Shown here: positions 52,452 through 61,921 of the stretch, in pieces
Layout: each line of letters opens with the position of its first letter
Position numbering within the stretch: position 1 is the stretch's first letter
NCBI GenBank assembly: GCA_965227145.1
Contig: OZ245730.1
Span: 5,518,001-5,582,000, forward strand
Length of the DNA stretch: 64,000 nt
Reading direction: 5' to 3'
From: JACKAQ01 sp965227145
Lineage (GTDB): Bacteria > Calditrichota > Calditrichia > RBG-13-44-9 > J075
The notes under the pieces: model-generated
What the model saw: only the letters and a program-made list of their open reading frames with translations
Told to the model about the DNA's origin: nothing
The model's database searches: none
Position numbers and translations under genes: made by a program

Positions 52452-53435
52452 ATGGCACAAGTTGTTTCCTTTATAATACAAAAAGGTGGTTGCGGTAAAA
52501 CCACAACAACCGTAAATACGGCAAGTTATCTCGCGCAGCAGGGATTTAAAGTGCTGGCGGTAGATATGGATCCGCAGGGCAATTTAACCCAGCATTTCGG
52601 TTACGATACGGATTTGCTAAGCCCGACCCTCACCCAACTGTTTCTCAAAGAAAAAACGTTTGAAGACGTTGTGTTGCGCCGCAGCGACAACCTGCACATC
52701 CTGCCCAATAATATTGAAATGACATCCATCGAATTTACGCTGTACAAATCCTTTCAGCGAGAATTTGTGTTGCGCGATATGCTGCATCCGGTCAGCCATC
52801 ATTACGATTTTATTTTGATCGACTGCCCGCCGAACCTCGGTATTTTATCGGTGAATGCGCTGGTTGCCAGCAAAGAGCTGATTCTGGTGGTTTCACCGGA
52901 ATTTTTCCCGATGCGCGCCATCAAACCGCTCTACGAAACCTACCGGACGATCAAACAAAATCTCAACCGCACCCTCAAATTTAAGGGCGTGCTGATGACC
53001 ATGTGCGATTTCCGCACCCGTCACGCACAGGAAGTCCGCGATATTTTACGCAAAAACTTCCCGCAGAGTTTGTATCAGAGCAACATCCGCAACAACGTTG
53101 CGCTGAAAGAAGCGGCTTCGCACGGGCAAAGTATTTTCGAATATGCCCCGCAATCGCCCGGTGCATTTGATTACCAAAATTTTGTTGAAGAATTCATTAA
53201 AGATCACGCGGATGTCCAAAAGAAAAAAAGTTTTTACGAAGACCGTTTCCAGGGTCTTCCCGAAAAAGAGAAAAAAGAAATCCTGGTTTTTGCGCAGCAG
53301 AACCTTTCCACATATAATCGCACCCGACTGGACGGACTGGTGGAGCAACCGGTCATTCAGGAAGCATTGATTATCGAGCGCAACCGGATTCTGGAAAAAT
53401 TATTTCCGTATCGTCATCACGCCAAAACACAGTAA
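52452..53435 (+). CDS. parA: ParA/Soj-family partition ATPase
   Basis: A 327-residue Walker-type ATPase. The deviant Walker A is KGGCGKTTTT (residues 11-20; Cys replaces the usual Val), with VDMDPQGNLTQHFG, Walker B FILIDCPPNLGILSVNAL, and SNIRNNVALKEAASHGQSIF typical of chromosomal Soj/ParA. It is about 70 residues longer than usual, with a charged C-terminal extension after residue 255 (KDHADVQKKKSFYEDRFQG). No parB follows; the next gene is an outer-membrane protein. It diverges from rpmH. Its likely centromere is the parS cluster 6.5-8.5 kb away. Confidence 0.92.
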   Translation: MAQVVSFIIQKGGCGKTTTTVNTASYLAQQGFKVLAVDMDPQGNLTQHFGYDTDLLSPTLTQLFLKEKTFEDVVLRRSDNLHILPNNIEMTSIEFTLYKSFQREFVLRDMLHPVSHHYDFILIDCPPNLGILSVNALVASKELILVVSPEFFPMRAIKPLYETYRTIKQNLNRTLKFKGVLMTMCDFRTRHAQEVRDILRKNFPQSLYQSNIRNNVALKEAASHGQSIFEYAPQSPGAFDYQNFVEEFIKDHADVQKKKSFYEDRFQGLPEKEKKEILVFAQQNLSTYNRTRLDGLVEQPVIQEALIIERNRILEKLFPYRHHAKTQ

Positions 53436-53441
53436 TTGAAC

Positions 53442-54254
53442 ATGAAAAAACGCTACGTTTGTATGGTAGCGCTGTTGTGGTGGAGCATTTGTGCCCACGC
53501 CGCATTTGATTTTCCGGCGTATAGCGCCCGCCATGCCGCGCTTTCGAACAGCTATTTAGCTGCACCGGGACGGGACGGTTTTTTGCTGAACCCCGCGCTT
53601 TCCGCAAATGCTGCCGGGATTTATGCCGCGCTCAATTATTCCCGGCTGTTCAATATTGCGGAATTGCGTTATGCCAACGGTATTTTTTCGATGCCGCTGC
53701 GCGATTGGGGCGTTGGCGCATCCGTCGAAAGTTTTGGCGGGAACCTCTATTCCGAAACGCGGGTGACGCTGAACGCCGCACGGGTGATGCTCGCGGATCG
53801 GCTGAGTACGGGATTTTCTGCGCATCTCTACCGCATTTCCGTGGAAAATTATGAGAGTACCGGCACTTTTGGCGTGAGCGTCGGGCTGCTGTATTCGCTC
53901 TCCGAACAGTGGCAAATTGGCGCAGCCATCGAAAATATTAATCAACCGGAATTGAACGGCTACGCCGAAGAACTGCCACAGGCAATGCGGATTGGCGTTG
54001 CGTATCAACCCGTTGCGGCGCTGCAGGCATTTTTATCGGTGGAAAAAGATCGCTGGTATGCACCTGCAGTTGCTGTTGGCGTGAGTTACCAAATTTCTGA
54101 ACAGCTCGCGATCCAAAGCGGATACAACACGCAGGCTGACAAACCGTCGGCGGGCGTGCAGTTCAGCGCGATGCAACTGGATATCGGTTATGCGATGCAG
54201 TATCACTTCGATTTGGGCGAAACCCATTTTTTCAGCGTCGCGTTCCATCGCTGA
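53442..54254 (+). CDS. PorV/PorQ-like outer-membrane protein
   Basis: A 270-residue barrel protein with a signal peptide (CMVALLWWSICAHA-AF). It opens with the PorV/PorQ-type pattern FPAYSARHAALSNSYLAAPG then GFLLNPALSANAAGIYAALN, followed by alternating strands, and ends HFFSVAFHR. PorV/PorQ-type (UPF0164) proteins shuttle type IX cargo across the outer membrane, so it is a candidate partner of the sorting-domain proteins here. It follows parA by 6 bases, implying co-transcription. Confidence 0.7.
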   Translation: MKKRYVCMVALLWWSICAHAAFDFPAYSARHAALSNSYLAAPGRDGFLLNPALSANAAGIYAALNYSRLFNIAELRYANGIFSMPLRDWGVGASVESFGGNLYSETRVTLNAARVMLADRLSTGFSAHLYRISVENYESTGTFGVSVGLLYSLSEQWQIGAAIENINQPELNGYAEELPQAMRIGVAYQPVAALQAFLSVEKDRWYAPAVAVGVSYQISEQLAIQSGYNTQADKPSAGVQFSAMQLDIGYAMQYHFDLGETHFFSVAFHR

Positions 54255-54454
54255 AAATTGGATGCACAATGTTGCAGAATCAAAAAAAGCTACAAATGCA
54301 ATCTCATTTTTGCTATATTCCCGCCCGATGAAAAACCGGGTTCACAAATTTCGACCGTTATAATTAAGCAAGGGTTGCAGAAATCCTTATCCCACCTTCT
54401 GTATAAGTTTCGCCACCCCGACAAATAATCATTTTAAAAATAAACGATAGCTAT

Positions 54455-56065
54455 ATGTCTGATTTTTCTGAAATTAACAAACGAAAAACATTTGCAATTA
54501 TCAGCCACCCGGACGCGGGAAAAACAACCCTGACGGAAAAATTGCTGCTGTATAGCGGCGCAATCCAGATTGCCGGTGCGGTAAAATCGAATAAAATTAA
54601 GAAAACCGCAGCGTCAGATTTTCTGGATATCGAGAAACAACGGGGCATTTCCGTTGCCACATCCGTGCTTTCCTTTTTCTATAAAGGCTTAAAAATCAAC
54701 TTGTTGGACACACCGGGACACAAAGATTTTGCCGAAGACACATATAGAACGTTAACAGCGGTTGACAGCGTGATTCTGGTGATCGATTGCGTAAAAGGCG
54801 TGGAAGAACAAACCGAAAAACTGATGCAGGTTTGCCGCATGCGCAACACGCCAGTTATCATTTATATTAATAAAATGGACCGGGAAGGCAGAAATCCGAT
54901 TGAGTTGCTGGACGAATTAGAAGAAAAGCTTTCCATCAAAGTGCGACCGCTGACATATCCACTGGGAATGGGTTCGCGGTTTCGCGGTGTTTACAATATC
55001 TACAAAAAATCGTTTGCATTTTACCGCCCGCAAAAAGAGCGAAAAACAGAAGACATTGCCGTTTTCAACGGATTGGACGACAGCGGTTTGGACAAAACAT
55101 TTGGCAAAGATGCGGAAACGCTCCGCCACGATGTGGAATTGATCGACGGCATTTACGAAGATTTCACCGTTGAAGAATATTTGAGCGGCAACCTGGCACC
55201 GGTATTTTTTGGCAGCGCGCTGAATAATTTTGGTATCAAGGAATTGCTGGATACGTTCATCGAAATTGCGCCGGTGCCAAAACCGCGGGAAACAACCAAC
55301 GGTCAGGCAATGCCGACGGATAAACAATTTAGCGGATTTGTGTTCAAAATACACGCGAACCTCAACCCGAAACACCGGGACAGAATCGCGTTTTTGCGGG
55401 TATGCTCCGGCAAATTTGAGCGCAACACTTTTTATCATCACGTTCGACTGAACCGCCAGTTGAAATTTGCCAATCCGGCTTCGTTTATGGCGCAGAACAA
55501 ATCGCTGCTGGAAGAAGCCTTTCCCGGCGATGTGATCGGGCTGTACGATTCCGGCATTTTCAACATCGGCGACACACTCACCGAAGGCGACAATTTTATG
55601 TTCAAAGGCATCCCGCGATTTTCGCCGGAAGTGTTCAAGGTGCTCACCAACAAAGATCCGTTTAAATCCAAACAGTTGGAAAAAGGTATTCGCTATTTGA
55701 CCGACGAAGGGCTGGCGCAACTATTCACCCGGGATTTGGGTAACAAAAAAATTGTCGGCGTGGTTGGCGAATTGCAGTTCGATGTTCTGAAATACCGGTT
55801 GCTCAACGAATACGGCGCGAGCGCGGATTTTTCGCCGATGGCATCGTACAAAGCTTTTTGGGTTCAATACGAAACCAAAAAAGATATCGAATACCTCACG
55901 CAATCGTATTCGAACAATCTGTATCTCGACAAAAACGATAACATCGTTTTCATCGCGGAAACCATTTATTCCTATCAACTCGCGAAAGAACGATGCCCGA
56001 ACGCATCATTTTTGTCCTCGGTTGAACACAACGACCAAACCCTGCTTTTGGATAATAACGACTAA
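54455..56065 (+). CDS. prfC: Peptide chain release factor 3
   Basis: A GTPase that recycles RF1/RF2 from ribosomes after termination. The 536-residue protein has G1 ISHPDAGKTTLTEKLL, the RF3-specific ASDFLDIEKQRGISV, G3 LLDTPGHKDFAED, G4 YINKMDREGRNP, and the C-terminal VVGELQFDVLKYRLLNEYG. Monocistronic; a 200-base gap without recognisable sites precedes it. Confidence 0.96.
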   Translation: MSDFSEINKRKTFAIISHPDAGKTTLTEKLLLYSGAIQIAGAVKSNKIKKTAASDFLDIEKQRGISVATSVLSFFYKGLKINLLDTPGHKDFAEDTYRTLTAVDSVILVIDCVKGVEEQTEKLMQVCRMRNTPVIIYINKMDREGRNPIELLDELEEKLSIKVRPLTYPLGMGSRFRGVYNIYKKSFAFYRPQKERKTEDIAVFNGLDDSGLDKTFGKDAETLRHDVELIDGIYEDFTVEEYLSGNLAPVFFGSALNNFGIKELLDTFIEIAPVPKPRETTNGQAMPTDKQFSGFVFKIHANLNPKHRDRIAFLRVCSGKFERNTFYHHVRLNRQLKFANPASFMAQNKSLLEEAFPGDVIGLYDSGIFNIGDTLTEGDNFMFKGIPRFSPEVFKVLTNKDPFKSKQLEKGIRYLTDEGLAQLFTRDLGNKKIVGVVGELQFDVLKYRLLNEYGASADFSPMASYKAFWVQYETKKDIEYLTQSYSNNLYLDKNDNIVFIAETIYSYQLAKERCPNASFLSSVEHNDQTLLLDNND

Positions 56066-56236
56066 AACCGCAGAAATTTGTCATCGTTCCGGCACATTTC
56101 CCGGCGATGCTTCGCAACAAGAAACAACCCGTTTTTCTCGTGACAAAGATCACGATCAATCATAGAAAATTGGATATTCTGTTGATTCCGGAAAATTACG
56201 GATTTCCGGAATCGATAAATCAATACAGGGTTTTTC

Positions 56237-57100
56237 ATGAAATTTTTTAGAAGATACGTTTTGGCGTTACTCGTATTTTTGACGGCGATTTCTGCAAACG
56301 CAGTTGGGCAGGTTGGCGGCATCACCGGAAAAGTGGTGTACACGGTGGACAAAAAAGTGCGCGTTCACGAATTGGGCAATCCGGAATTCATCGAGCTGGG
56401 TCGCGGAAAATTTGCCCGCTGGAGTCCGGACGGGCAAAAAGTTGCCGTAAAAGACGGCGAAACCGTTTACGTGATCAACGCGGACGGCACAAACAGAATC
56501 GATTTGGTAACCGACGCCGAAGGTGATAACAACTGCCCGATCGAATTTCACACCAACGGAAAAGAAGTGCTCTATATTTACGACGATCAAATTATGGCGG
56601 TTGATATTCACAGCAAAGCCAAGCGTGTGCTGGTCGATTTTGTGGATTGCACCGGCGAAATCGGCATGGCTGCGGATAAAAATCGCGTGGTTTGCCGCGA
56701 CGGTCACACGCTGCGGGCGATTGATCTGGACACCAAAAAACACACCGTTTATCACGATGACAACTGTTCGGCAGGCATTTCGCCGGATGGCAACCACATC
56801 ACTTACAACGATAACGGCAAACCGCATCATTTATACGTGTTCATCGATCAGTTGAACGCGACAACAACGAAATCGCAGAATTTCCTGAAAATTTCCCACA
56901 GCGTAATGCCCGGTGAAATTATGGGCGATAATCACCACTGGTCCAATCACAACGATTGGATTACCTGCGAGGGCGACGAAAAACGCAACGGCGTGCCGTA
57001 TATGATTAATGTGGTGACCCAAAAAGGCTACGTGATGGTCGATGTTTCCGACACCAAATATCCCGATTTGTGGGTGGATACCTCCGCAGACGCGGAATGA
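56237..57100 (+). CDS. Secreted TolB/PD40-like beta-propeller protein
   Basis: A 287-residue exported protein. Signal peptide YVLALLVFLTAISANAVGQ. The mature part has PD40/WD40-like repeats (FARWSPDGQKVAVKDGETVY, NNCPIEFHTNGKEVLYIYDD, NCSAGISPDGNHITYNDNG). A last segment is rich in His/Trp (GDNHHWSNHNDWITCEGDEK). No catalytic domain and no sorting domain. Function unknown; a sensing or binding role is only a guess. Confidence 0.75.
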   Translation: MKFFRRYVLALLVFLTAISANAVGQVGGITGKVVYTVDKKVRVHELGNPEFIELGRGKFARWSPDGQKVAVKDGETVYVINADGTNRIDLVTDAEGDNNCPIEFHTNGKEVLYIYDDQIMAVDIHSKAKRVLVDFVDCTGEIGMAADKNRVVCRDGHTLRAIDLDTKKHTVYHDDNCSAGISPDGNHITYNDNGKPHHLYVFIDQLNATTTKSQNFLKISHSVMPGEIMGDNHHWSNHNDWITCEGDEKRNGVPYMINVVTQKGYVMVDVSDTKYPDLWVDTSADAE

Positions 57101-57166
57101 AAAAATCAAATTCCTGCGAACGCAGGGTTCTAAATTGTTTATCCCGAAAACCAACTGTGACCATAC

Positions 57167-58621
57167 ATGCTGTTTAATTCTTTCGAATTCCTGATATTTT
57201 TCCCGATTGTCCTCATCCTGTTTTTTGCGATTCCCCATCGCTTTCGCTGGATGTTGCTGCTGGCAGCCAGCTACTATTTTTACATGTGCTGGAAACCGGA
57301 ATACATCGTCCTCATTTTGATTTCCACGGTAATCGATTACGTCGCCGGGCTGCAAATCGGTAAAGCGACGCTGCCATCCCGGAAAAAATTTTACCTCGTG
57401 GTGAGCCTGTTCAGCAATCTCGGGATTCTCTTTTTCTTCAAATACGCCAATTTTTTCAGCCAGTCGCTGCGCGATTCGTTGCAGCAATTCAACATTTTTT
57501 ACGATTCGCCGGTGTTCGATTTTTTGCTGCCGGTGGGGATTTCCTTTTACACGTTCCAGTCGCTCAGTTACAGCATCGATGTGTATCGCGGGAGCAAAAC
57601 GCCGGAAACCCATTTGGGGAAATTTGCCCTGTACGTGGCGTTTTTCCCGCAACTGGTTGCCGGACCGATCGAGCGATCGGAGCGCCTGCTGCCGCAATTT
57701 TCCCAACAACAATCGTTTGATTACGATCGATTCATCTCCGGTGCCCGGCTGATGCTCTGGGGATTTTTCAAAAAATTAGTGATCGCCGACCGGCTGGCAA
57801 TTTACGTGAACGCCGTTTACAACGAACCGGCGGAATTTCCCGCGCTGACACTGCTGATGGCAACCTACTTTTTCGCGTTCCAGATTTACTGCGATTTTTC
57901 CGGCTATTCGGATATCGCCATCGGCGCATCGCGCATCATGGGTTACGATTTGATGGAAAATTTCCGGCAGCCCTATCTCGCCAAATCGATTTCAGAATTC
58001 TGGCATCGCTGGCATATTTCGCTGTCCAGCTGGTTCCGGGATTATTTGTATATTCCGCTCGGCGGCAATCGCGTGGGGAAAATGCGCTGGTATGTAAATT
58101 TGATGATCGTTTTTGTGGTGAGCGGTTTGTGGCACGGCGCCAACTGGACGTTTGTGGTGTGGGGATTTTTGCACGGTGCATTTCTGGTGTTCGCCGTTTT
58201 AATTGCCGGATTGCGGGAACGTTGGTTCCATTTTTCCGGGCTGAACCGGATGCCGAATCTGCTCAATTTCCTGAAAATTGTGGTGACGTTCCACCTGGTT
58301 TGTCTCGGCTGGATTTTCTTTCGCGCCAATTCGCTGGGCGATGCGCTGTTCATTGTGCAGCAAATTTCGCTGCTCAATTTCTCCCCGGAAAGCATCGAAG
58401 CGCTGGTGGTGAAAGATCTCGGTTTGGCGGAAATGCTCGTCGCCATCGCCTCCATCGGATTTTTACTGATTGCCCATTTCGTGCTAAACTCGCAGAAATT
58501 ATCCGGGAAAATTATCACGTTTCCGCGCAGCGCCCGCTGGGCGTTTTATTACGCGCTGATTTTGGGGATTGCGTTTTTCGGCGTTTTCAGCCAGTCGGCG
58601 TTTATTTATTTTCAATTTTGA
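57167..58621 (+). CDS. MBOAT family O-acyltransferase (AlgI-like)
   Basis: A 484-residue inner-membrane acyltransferase with about 11 helices. Family motifs: FNSFEFLIFFPIVLILFF, FFPQLVAGPIERSERLLPQF, YCDFSGYSDIAIGASRIMGY, FWHRWHISLSSWFRDYLYIP and the catalytic-histidine motif SGLWHGANWTF (His near residue 322). Members move acetyl groups to exported polysaccharides such as alginate or to teichoic acids. The glycan here is unknown. The next gene is the likely extracytoplasmic partner. Confidence 0.93.
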   Translation: MLFNSFEFLIFFPIVLILFFAIPHRFRWMLLLAASYYFYMCWKPEYIVLILISTVIDYVAGLQIGKATLPSRKKFYLVVSLFSNLGILFFFKYANFFSQSLRDSLQQFNIFYDSPVFDFLLPVGISFYTFQSLSYSIDVYRGSKTPETHLGKFALYVAFFPQLVAGPIERSERLLPQFSQQQSFDYDRFISGARLMLWGFFKKLVIADRLAIYVNAVYNEPAEFPALTLLMATYFFAFQIYCDFSGYSDIAIGASRIMGYDLMENFRQPYLAKSISEFWHRWHISLSSWFRDYLYIPLGGNRVGKMRWYVNLMIVFVVSGLWHGANWTFVVWGFLHGAFLVFAVLIAGLRERWFHFSGLNRMPNLLNFLKIVVTFHLVCLGWIFFRANSLGDALFIVQQISLLNFSPESIEALVVKDLGLAEMLVAIASIGFLLIAHFVLNSQKLSGKIITFPRSARWAFYYALILGIAFFGVFSQSAFIYFQF

Positions 58622-58644
58622 GTTGAGGTATTTTTCAGCGAAAA

Positions 58645-58670
58645 GAGATTCCTGCATTCGCCGGAATGAC
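58645..58670. repeat. ATTCCTGC...CCGGAAT palindromic repeat
   Basis: GAGATTCCTGCATTCGCCGG followed by AATGAC. It is paired with an inverted relative at 58687-58715, both between the MBOAT and SGNH-like genes. Confidence 0.7.
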
Positions 58671-58686
58671 AACCTGAAAACAATTT

Positions 58687-58715
58687 GGTCATTTCGGGCT
58701 TGTCCCGGAATCTCT
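58687..58715. repeat. ATTTCGGG...CCCGGAAT palindromic repeat, inverted
   Basis: GGTCATTTCGGGCTTGTCCC followed by GGAATCTCT; the reverse complement closely matches the copies at 10166 and 10237. Confidence 0.75.
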
Positions 58716-58754
58716 TTAATTGAATCAACAAAAACAGAAAAAACTAAAAACCTT

Positions 58755-59756
58755 ATGTCCAATATAATCAAAAAGTTACTGCTGTTTATTTTACCGCTAC
58801 CGGCGCTGTATGCTGTTGCGGTGATCGGCATGAGCATGGTGCAATATGGCGATACTAATTTGATGAAAATCGCATCGCGCAATCCGGTTCAACCGGGTGA
58901 ATTCGGTTTTACGCTGGCACGGCTGGCGGAGGTGGAAACCTATCGCGATATCGACATTCTATTTCTGGGATCGTCGCATTGCTACCGCACGTTTGACACG
59001 GGATTTTTTGCAGAAAACGGTCTAAAAACCTTCAACCTCGGCACCACCGGACAAACGCCGCTAAACGGATTTTATTTGATGAAACGCCATTTCGACCGGC
59101 TGCGTCCGCAGTTGGTAGTGATCGAGCTCTATTATAAGGTAATGGATCGCGACGGATTGGAATCGCTGTATGATTTGTCGATCAATTCCACATATTCACC
59201 GGAGATGCTGGAAATGGCGCTGTCCATTAACAGCCCGCACGCAATCAACGATGTGCTCGGGCGCTTCGCCAGCGACAAACTGGACGTTTCGCCGGAAATC
59301 GAGCAGGTTGATATCGACGGCGAATTGTATGTTCCCGGCGGATACGTGCGCTACACGGAAATTCCCGTACCGGAAAATCTGCAACATTTGAATGACACAA
59401 CCGCCATCGCAAAAACGGAGTGGGTTCCCGCACCGGAGCAACTGGAATATATCGGAAAAATGATTGAATTTGCGCACGCGCAGGGCAGCAAAGTGCTGCT
59501 GCTTACCAAGCCTTCACCGCCGGCGATCCGGCATTCGCTCAGCAATCCGGAGGAGCCGGGCAGGCAATTTCGGGCAATCGCCGAAAAATATGGCGTCGAT
59601 TACATCCATTTTGACCGGCTGCTGAAATATCCCGGCGAGCTGTTTTATGATTACGAATATTTGAATCAGAACGGCATTTTGCAGTTCAACCAAACACTGC
59701 TGGATACGATGGTGCGAAAAAATCTGCTGCCGGAGAAAAAGCGGTTGGTTGAGTGA
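58755..59756 (+). CDS. Membrane-anchored SGNH-like protein, MBOAT partner
   Basis: A 333-residue protein with an N-terminal membrane anchor (LLLFILPLPALYAVAVIGMS) and an extracytoplasmic domain. That domain begins ILFLGSSHCYRTFDTGFF, resembling the SGNH/AlgJ-DltD type nucleophile block, and later has LNLGTTG-like FNLGTTGQTPLNG and FDRLLKYPGELFYDYEYLNQ. SGNH partners usually finish acyl transfer started by MBOAT proteins. I cannot confirm the full catalytic triad by eye. The start is the ATG at 58755; the open frame upstream runs through repeats. Confidence 0.75.
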   Translation: MSNIIKKLLLFILPLPALYAVAVIGMSMVQYGDTNLMKIASRNPVQPGEFGFTLARLAEVETYRDIDILFLGSSHCYRTFDTGFFAENGLKTFNLGTTGQTPLNGFYLMKRHFDRLRPQLVVIELYYKVMDRDGLESLYDLSINSTYSPEMLEMALSINSPHAINDVLGRFASDKLDVSPEIEQVDIDGELYVPGGYVRYTEIPVPENLQHLNDTTAIAKTEWVPAPEQLEYIGKMIEFAHAQGSKVLLLTKPSPPAIRHSLSNPEEPGRQFRAIAEKYGVDYIHFDRLLKYPGELFYDYEYLNQNGILQFNQTLLDTMVRKNLLPEKKRLVE

Positions 59757-59761
59757 GGGGC

Positions 59762-59789
59762 AGTGGTTGAGTGGTTGAGTGGTTGAGTG
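59762..59789. repeat. AGTGGTTG tandem repeat (3.5 units)
   Basis: Three exact 8-bp units plus AGTG, six bases after the stop of the SGNH-like gene. Confidence 0.9.
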
Positions 59790-59798
59790 TTAACAATC

Positions 59799-59837
59799 TC
59801 GTTGCGAAGCGCTGCTTCGCAATGTCATTTTCCCCAA
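59799..59837. repeat. CGTTGCGAAGC hairpin repeat, copy 2
   Basis: TCTCGTTGCGAAGCGCTGCT followed by TCGCAATG and TTTTCCCC; related to the copy at 10055-10079. A partial third unit (AAGCGCTGCTTC) follows at once. Confidence 0.65.
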
Positions 59838-59881
59838 AGCGCTGCTTCATAGAACGTTCCAAAGCAGAAAATTTGGGAACG

Positions 59882-59918
59882 AAAATAAAATGTGCCCTTC
59901 GACGACGCTCAGGGCACA
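59882..59918 (-). terminator. Terminator of the amidohydrolase gene
   Basis: 8-bp stem TGTGCCCT / AGGGCACA with a 12-base loop, followed on the minus strand by TTTTATTTTC. Confidence 0.7.
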
Positions 59919-59928
59919 AAATTTTCAA

Positions 59929-61659
59929 TTATTCTGCACGCTGAAAAGCGATTTTGCCATCCACAATCGTGAAATCCACCGTCGTGTTCAGCAATTCGTC
60001 TTCCGGGACAGACATGATATCCTGTGAAAAAACAGTGAAATCCGCCAGTTTTCCCACCGCAATCGACCCTTTGATTTCTTCCTCAAATCCGGCATACGCT
60101 GCATCCAGCGTGTACGAGCGCAACGCTTCTTCGCGGGTCATTTTTTGGCTTGGCTCGAATCCGCCCGGCGGATGTCCGTCCAATGTTTTGCGGGAAACCG
60201 CCGCATAAAAACAGGCGATGGGCGTGAGCGGCTCCACCGGTGCATCGGTGCCATTGGCGATTTTTGCGCCGCTGTCCAATAATTTTCGCCAGACATACGC
60301 GCCTTCATCGATGCGTTCCTGCCCCAAACGGTCAATCGCCCACGGGCGATCGGACGACATGTGGATGGCCTGCATCGCCGGAATGACGCCCAATTCCGCA
60401 AATCGCGGGATGTCTTCTTCTGTCAAATGCTGGGCATGTTCGATGCGAAAGCGACTGTTTTTGGCTTTTTCCGGGTTGGCGGCAAACGCCTGTTCGTATT
60501 GGTCGAGCACTTCGCGATTGGCGCGATCGCCGATGGCGTGGGTGCAAATCTGAAATCCGCCGTTTAGCGCTTTGGCGGCCACTTCGCCAATTTTGTCCAT
60601 CGAGATCACCGCATTACCAAAATGATGGTGGCGATCGCTGTATTCTTCGAGCAGCCATGCGCCGCGCGAACCGAGCGCACCGTCCGAGTATAATTTCACG
60701 CTGCGAACCGTCAAAAAATTGTTGCCATAGCCAACCAACGGACCGTTGGCAAAACATTCATCGAGAAAATCATCCAGAAAATTACCGTTTGTCCAACTGG
60801 AAAGCATCACCCACAGCCGCACACCGAGTTGGTGATTGTCTGCCATCATTTTATACAGTTCGATTTCCAGACTGTCCGCGCCGGCGTCGTGAAATGTGGT
60901 AATACCATTGCTCAACGCTTCCTGCGTTGCCAGTTCCAGTTTGCGGCGATTCATTTCCGGGGTGGATTGCGGGATGTGCGAATTTATTAAATCCATCGCG
61001 ACTTCCGTGAAAATACCGGTAGGATTTCCGGCGGCATCTTTGATCACTTCTCCGTCGCCGGAAAGCTCACTGGCAGGCGAGATGCCGGCAATTTCCATCG
61101 CTTTGGCATTGGCGATTGCGGCGTGTCCGCTGGCGTGCCACAAAAATACCGGGTGATTCGGCGAAACCGCGCTCAGCGCATCGTGCACCTGAAATCCGCG
61201 CACCATTTCGGCGGGCAGCGATTCCCATTTATCCTGATGCCAGCCGCTTCCCAAAATCCATTCGCCTTCCGGCGTGGTTTTCACAGCTTCCGCCACTTTC
61301 GCAACAATCTCATCGTAACTTTTTGTATCTGCTAAAGTTAGGCTAAGCTTTGTCCAGCCGAGCCCCATAAAATGGGCGTGTGCATCTATCAACCCGGGGG
61401 TTAGGGTTCGCCCGTTCAAATCGAGGGTGTGCACACTGCTTTCCACCCAATCCGGCGCATCCGCAGCCGCGCCAACAAAAGCAATTTTGCCATTTTTTAC
61501 TGCAACCAAACCGGCGGTGGGCTGCTCCGGGTTCATCGTGTAAATGGTGCCGTTGTGAATCACCAGATCCGCTTTGGGCGCAGAGCTGCATTTTACCAAA
61601 ATCATGAGACCGACAACCGCCAGCCATTTGAGGATGTGAATGGTTGCGCGTTTGAACAT
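59929..61659 (-). CDS. Exported YtcJ-type amidohydrolase
   Basis: A 576-residue metal-dependent hydrolase of the amidohydrolase superfamily. The N-terminal hydrophobic segment (WLAVVGLMILVKCSSAPKAD) suggests export, perhaps as a lipoprotein though Lys at -1 is atypical. Metal-site motifs: LIDAHAHFMGLGWTKL, FLWHASGHAAIANAKA, CTHAIGDRANREVLDQYEQA, RIEHAQHL and NGTDAPVEPLTP. The beta-sandwich is completed by GSIAVGKLADFTVFSQDIM. YtcJ-like enzymes hydrolyse amides, exact substrate unknown. The ATG at 61659 is supported by a GAAGAGAG-like site. Confidence 0.9.
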   Translation of the reverse strand: MFKRATIHILKWLAVVGLMILVKCSSAPKADLVIHNGTIYTMNPEQPTAGLVAVKNGKIAFVGAAADAPDWVESSVHTLDLNGRTLTPGLIDAHAHFMGLGWTKLSLTLADTKSYDEIVAKVAEAVKTTPEGEWILGSGWHQDKWESLPAEMVRGFQVHDALSAVSPNHPVFLWHASGHAAIANAKAMEIAGISPASELSGDGEVIKDAAGNPTGIFTEVAMDLINSHIPQSTPEMNRRKLELATQEALSNGITTFHDAGADSLEIELYKMMADNHQLGVRLWVMLSSWTNGNFLDDFLDECFANGPLVGYGNNFLTVRSVKLYSDGALGSRGAWLLEEYSDRHHHFGNAVISMDKIGEVAAKALNGGFQICTHAIGDRANREVLDQYEQAFAANPEKAKNSRFRIEHAQHLTEEDIPRFAELGVIPAMQAIHMSSDRPWAIDRLGQERIDEGAYVWRKLLDSGAKIANGTDAPVEPLTPIACFYAAVSRKTLDGHPPGGFEPSQKMTREEALRSYTLDAAYAGFEEEIKGSIAVGKLADFTVFSQDIMSVPEDELLNTTVDFTIVDGKIAFQRAE

Positions 61660-61711
61660 TGTTTTTCTCTCTTCTTTTTTTGCCACAGAGAAATTGAGCA
61701 CTTATTTTTCG

Positions 61712-61737
61712 GGTCATTCCGGGCTTGTCCCGGGACC
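61712..61737. repeat. ATTCCGGG...CCCGGGA palindromic repeat
   Basis: GGTCATTCCGGGCTTGTCCC followed by GGGACC; inverted relative of the copies upstream of mpl. Confidence 0.75.
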
Positions 61738-61921
61738 TTCTGCATCTACCGATCATCAACAACCAACTGTTAATCGTGTGATTTCACGGTAATACATAAC
61801 AGCGCGCGTTCTGTGGGTTATTTCATTTCGAAGAGAGAATATATTTATTTGTGGGGAGATATGCAAATTTTGGGGGCGGTGTTGCAGTGCGAAATATTAC
61901 AACCAAGTCGCTGATTTATGT

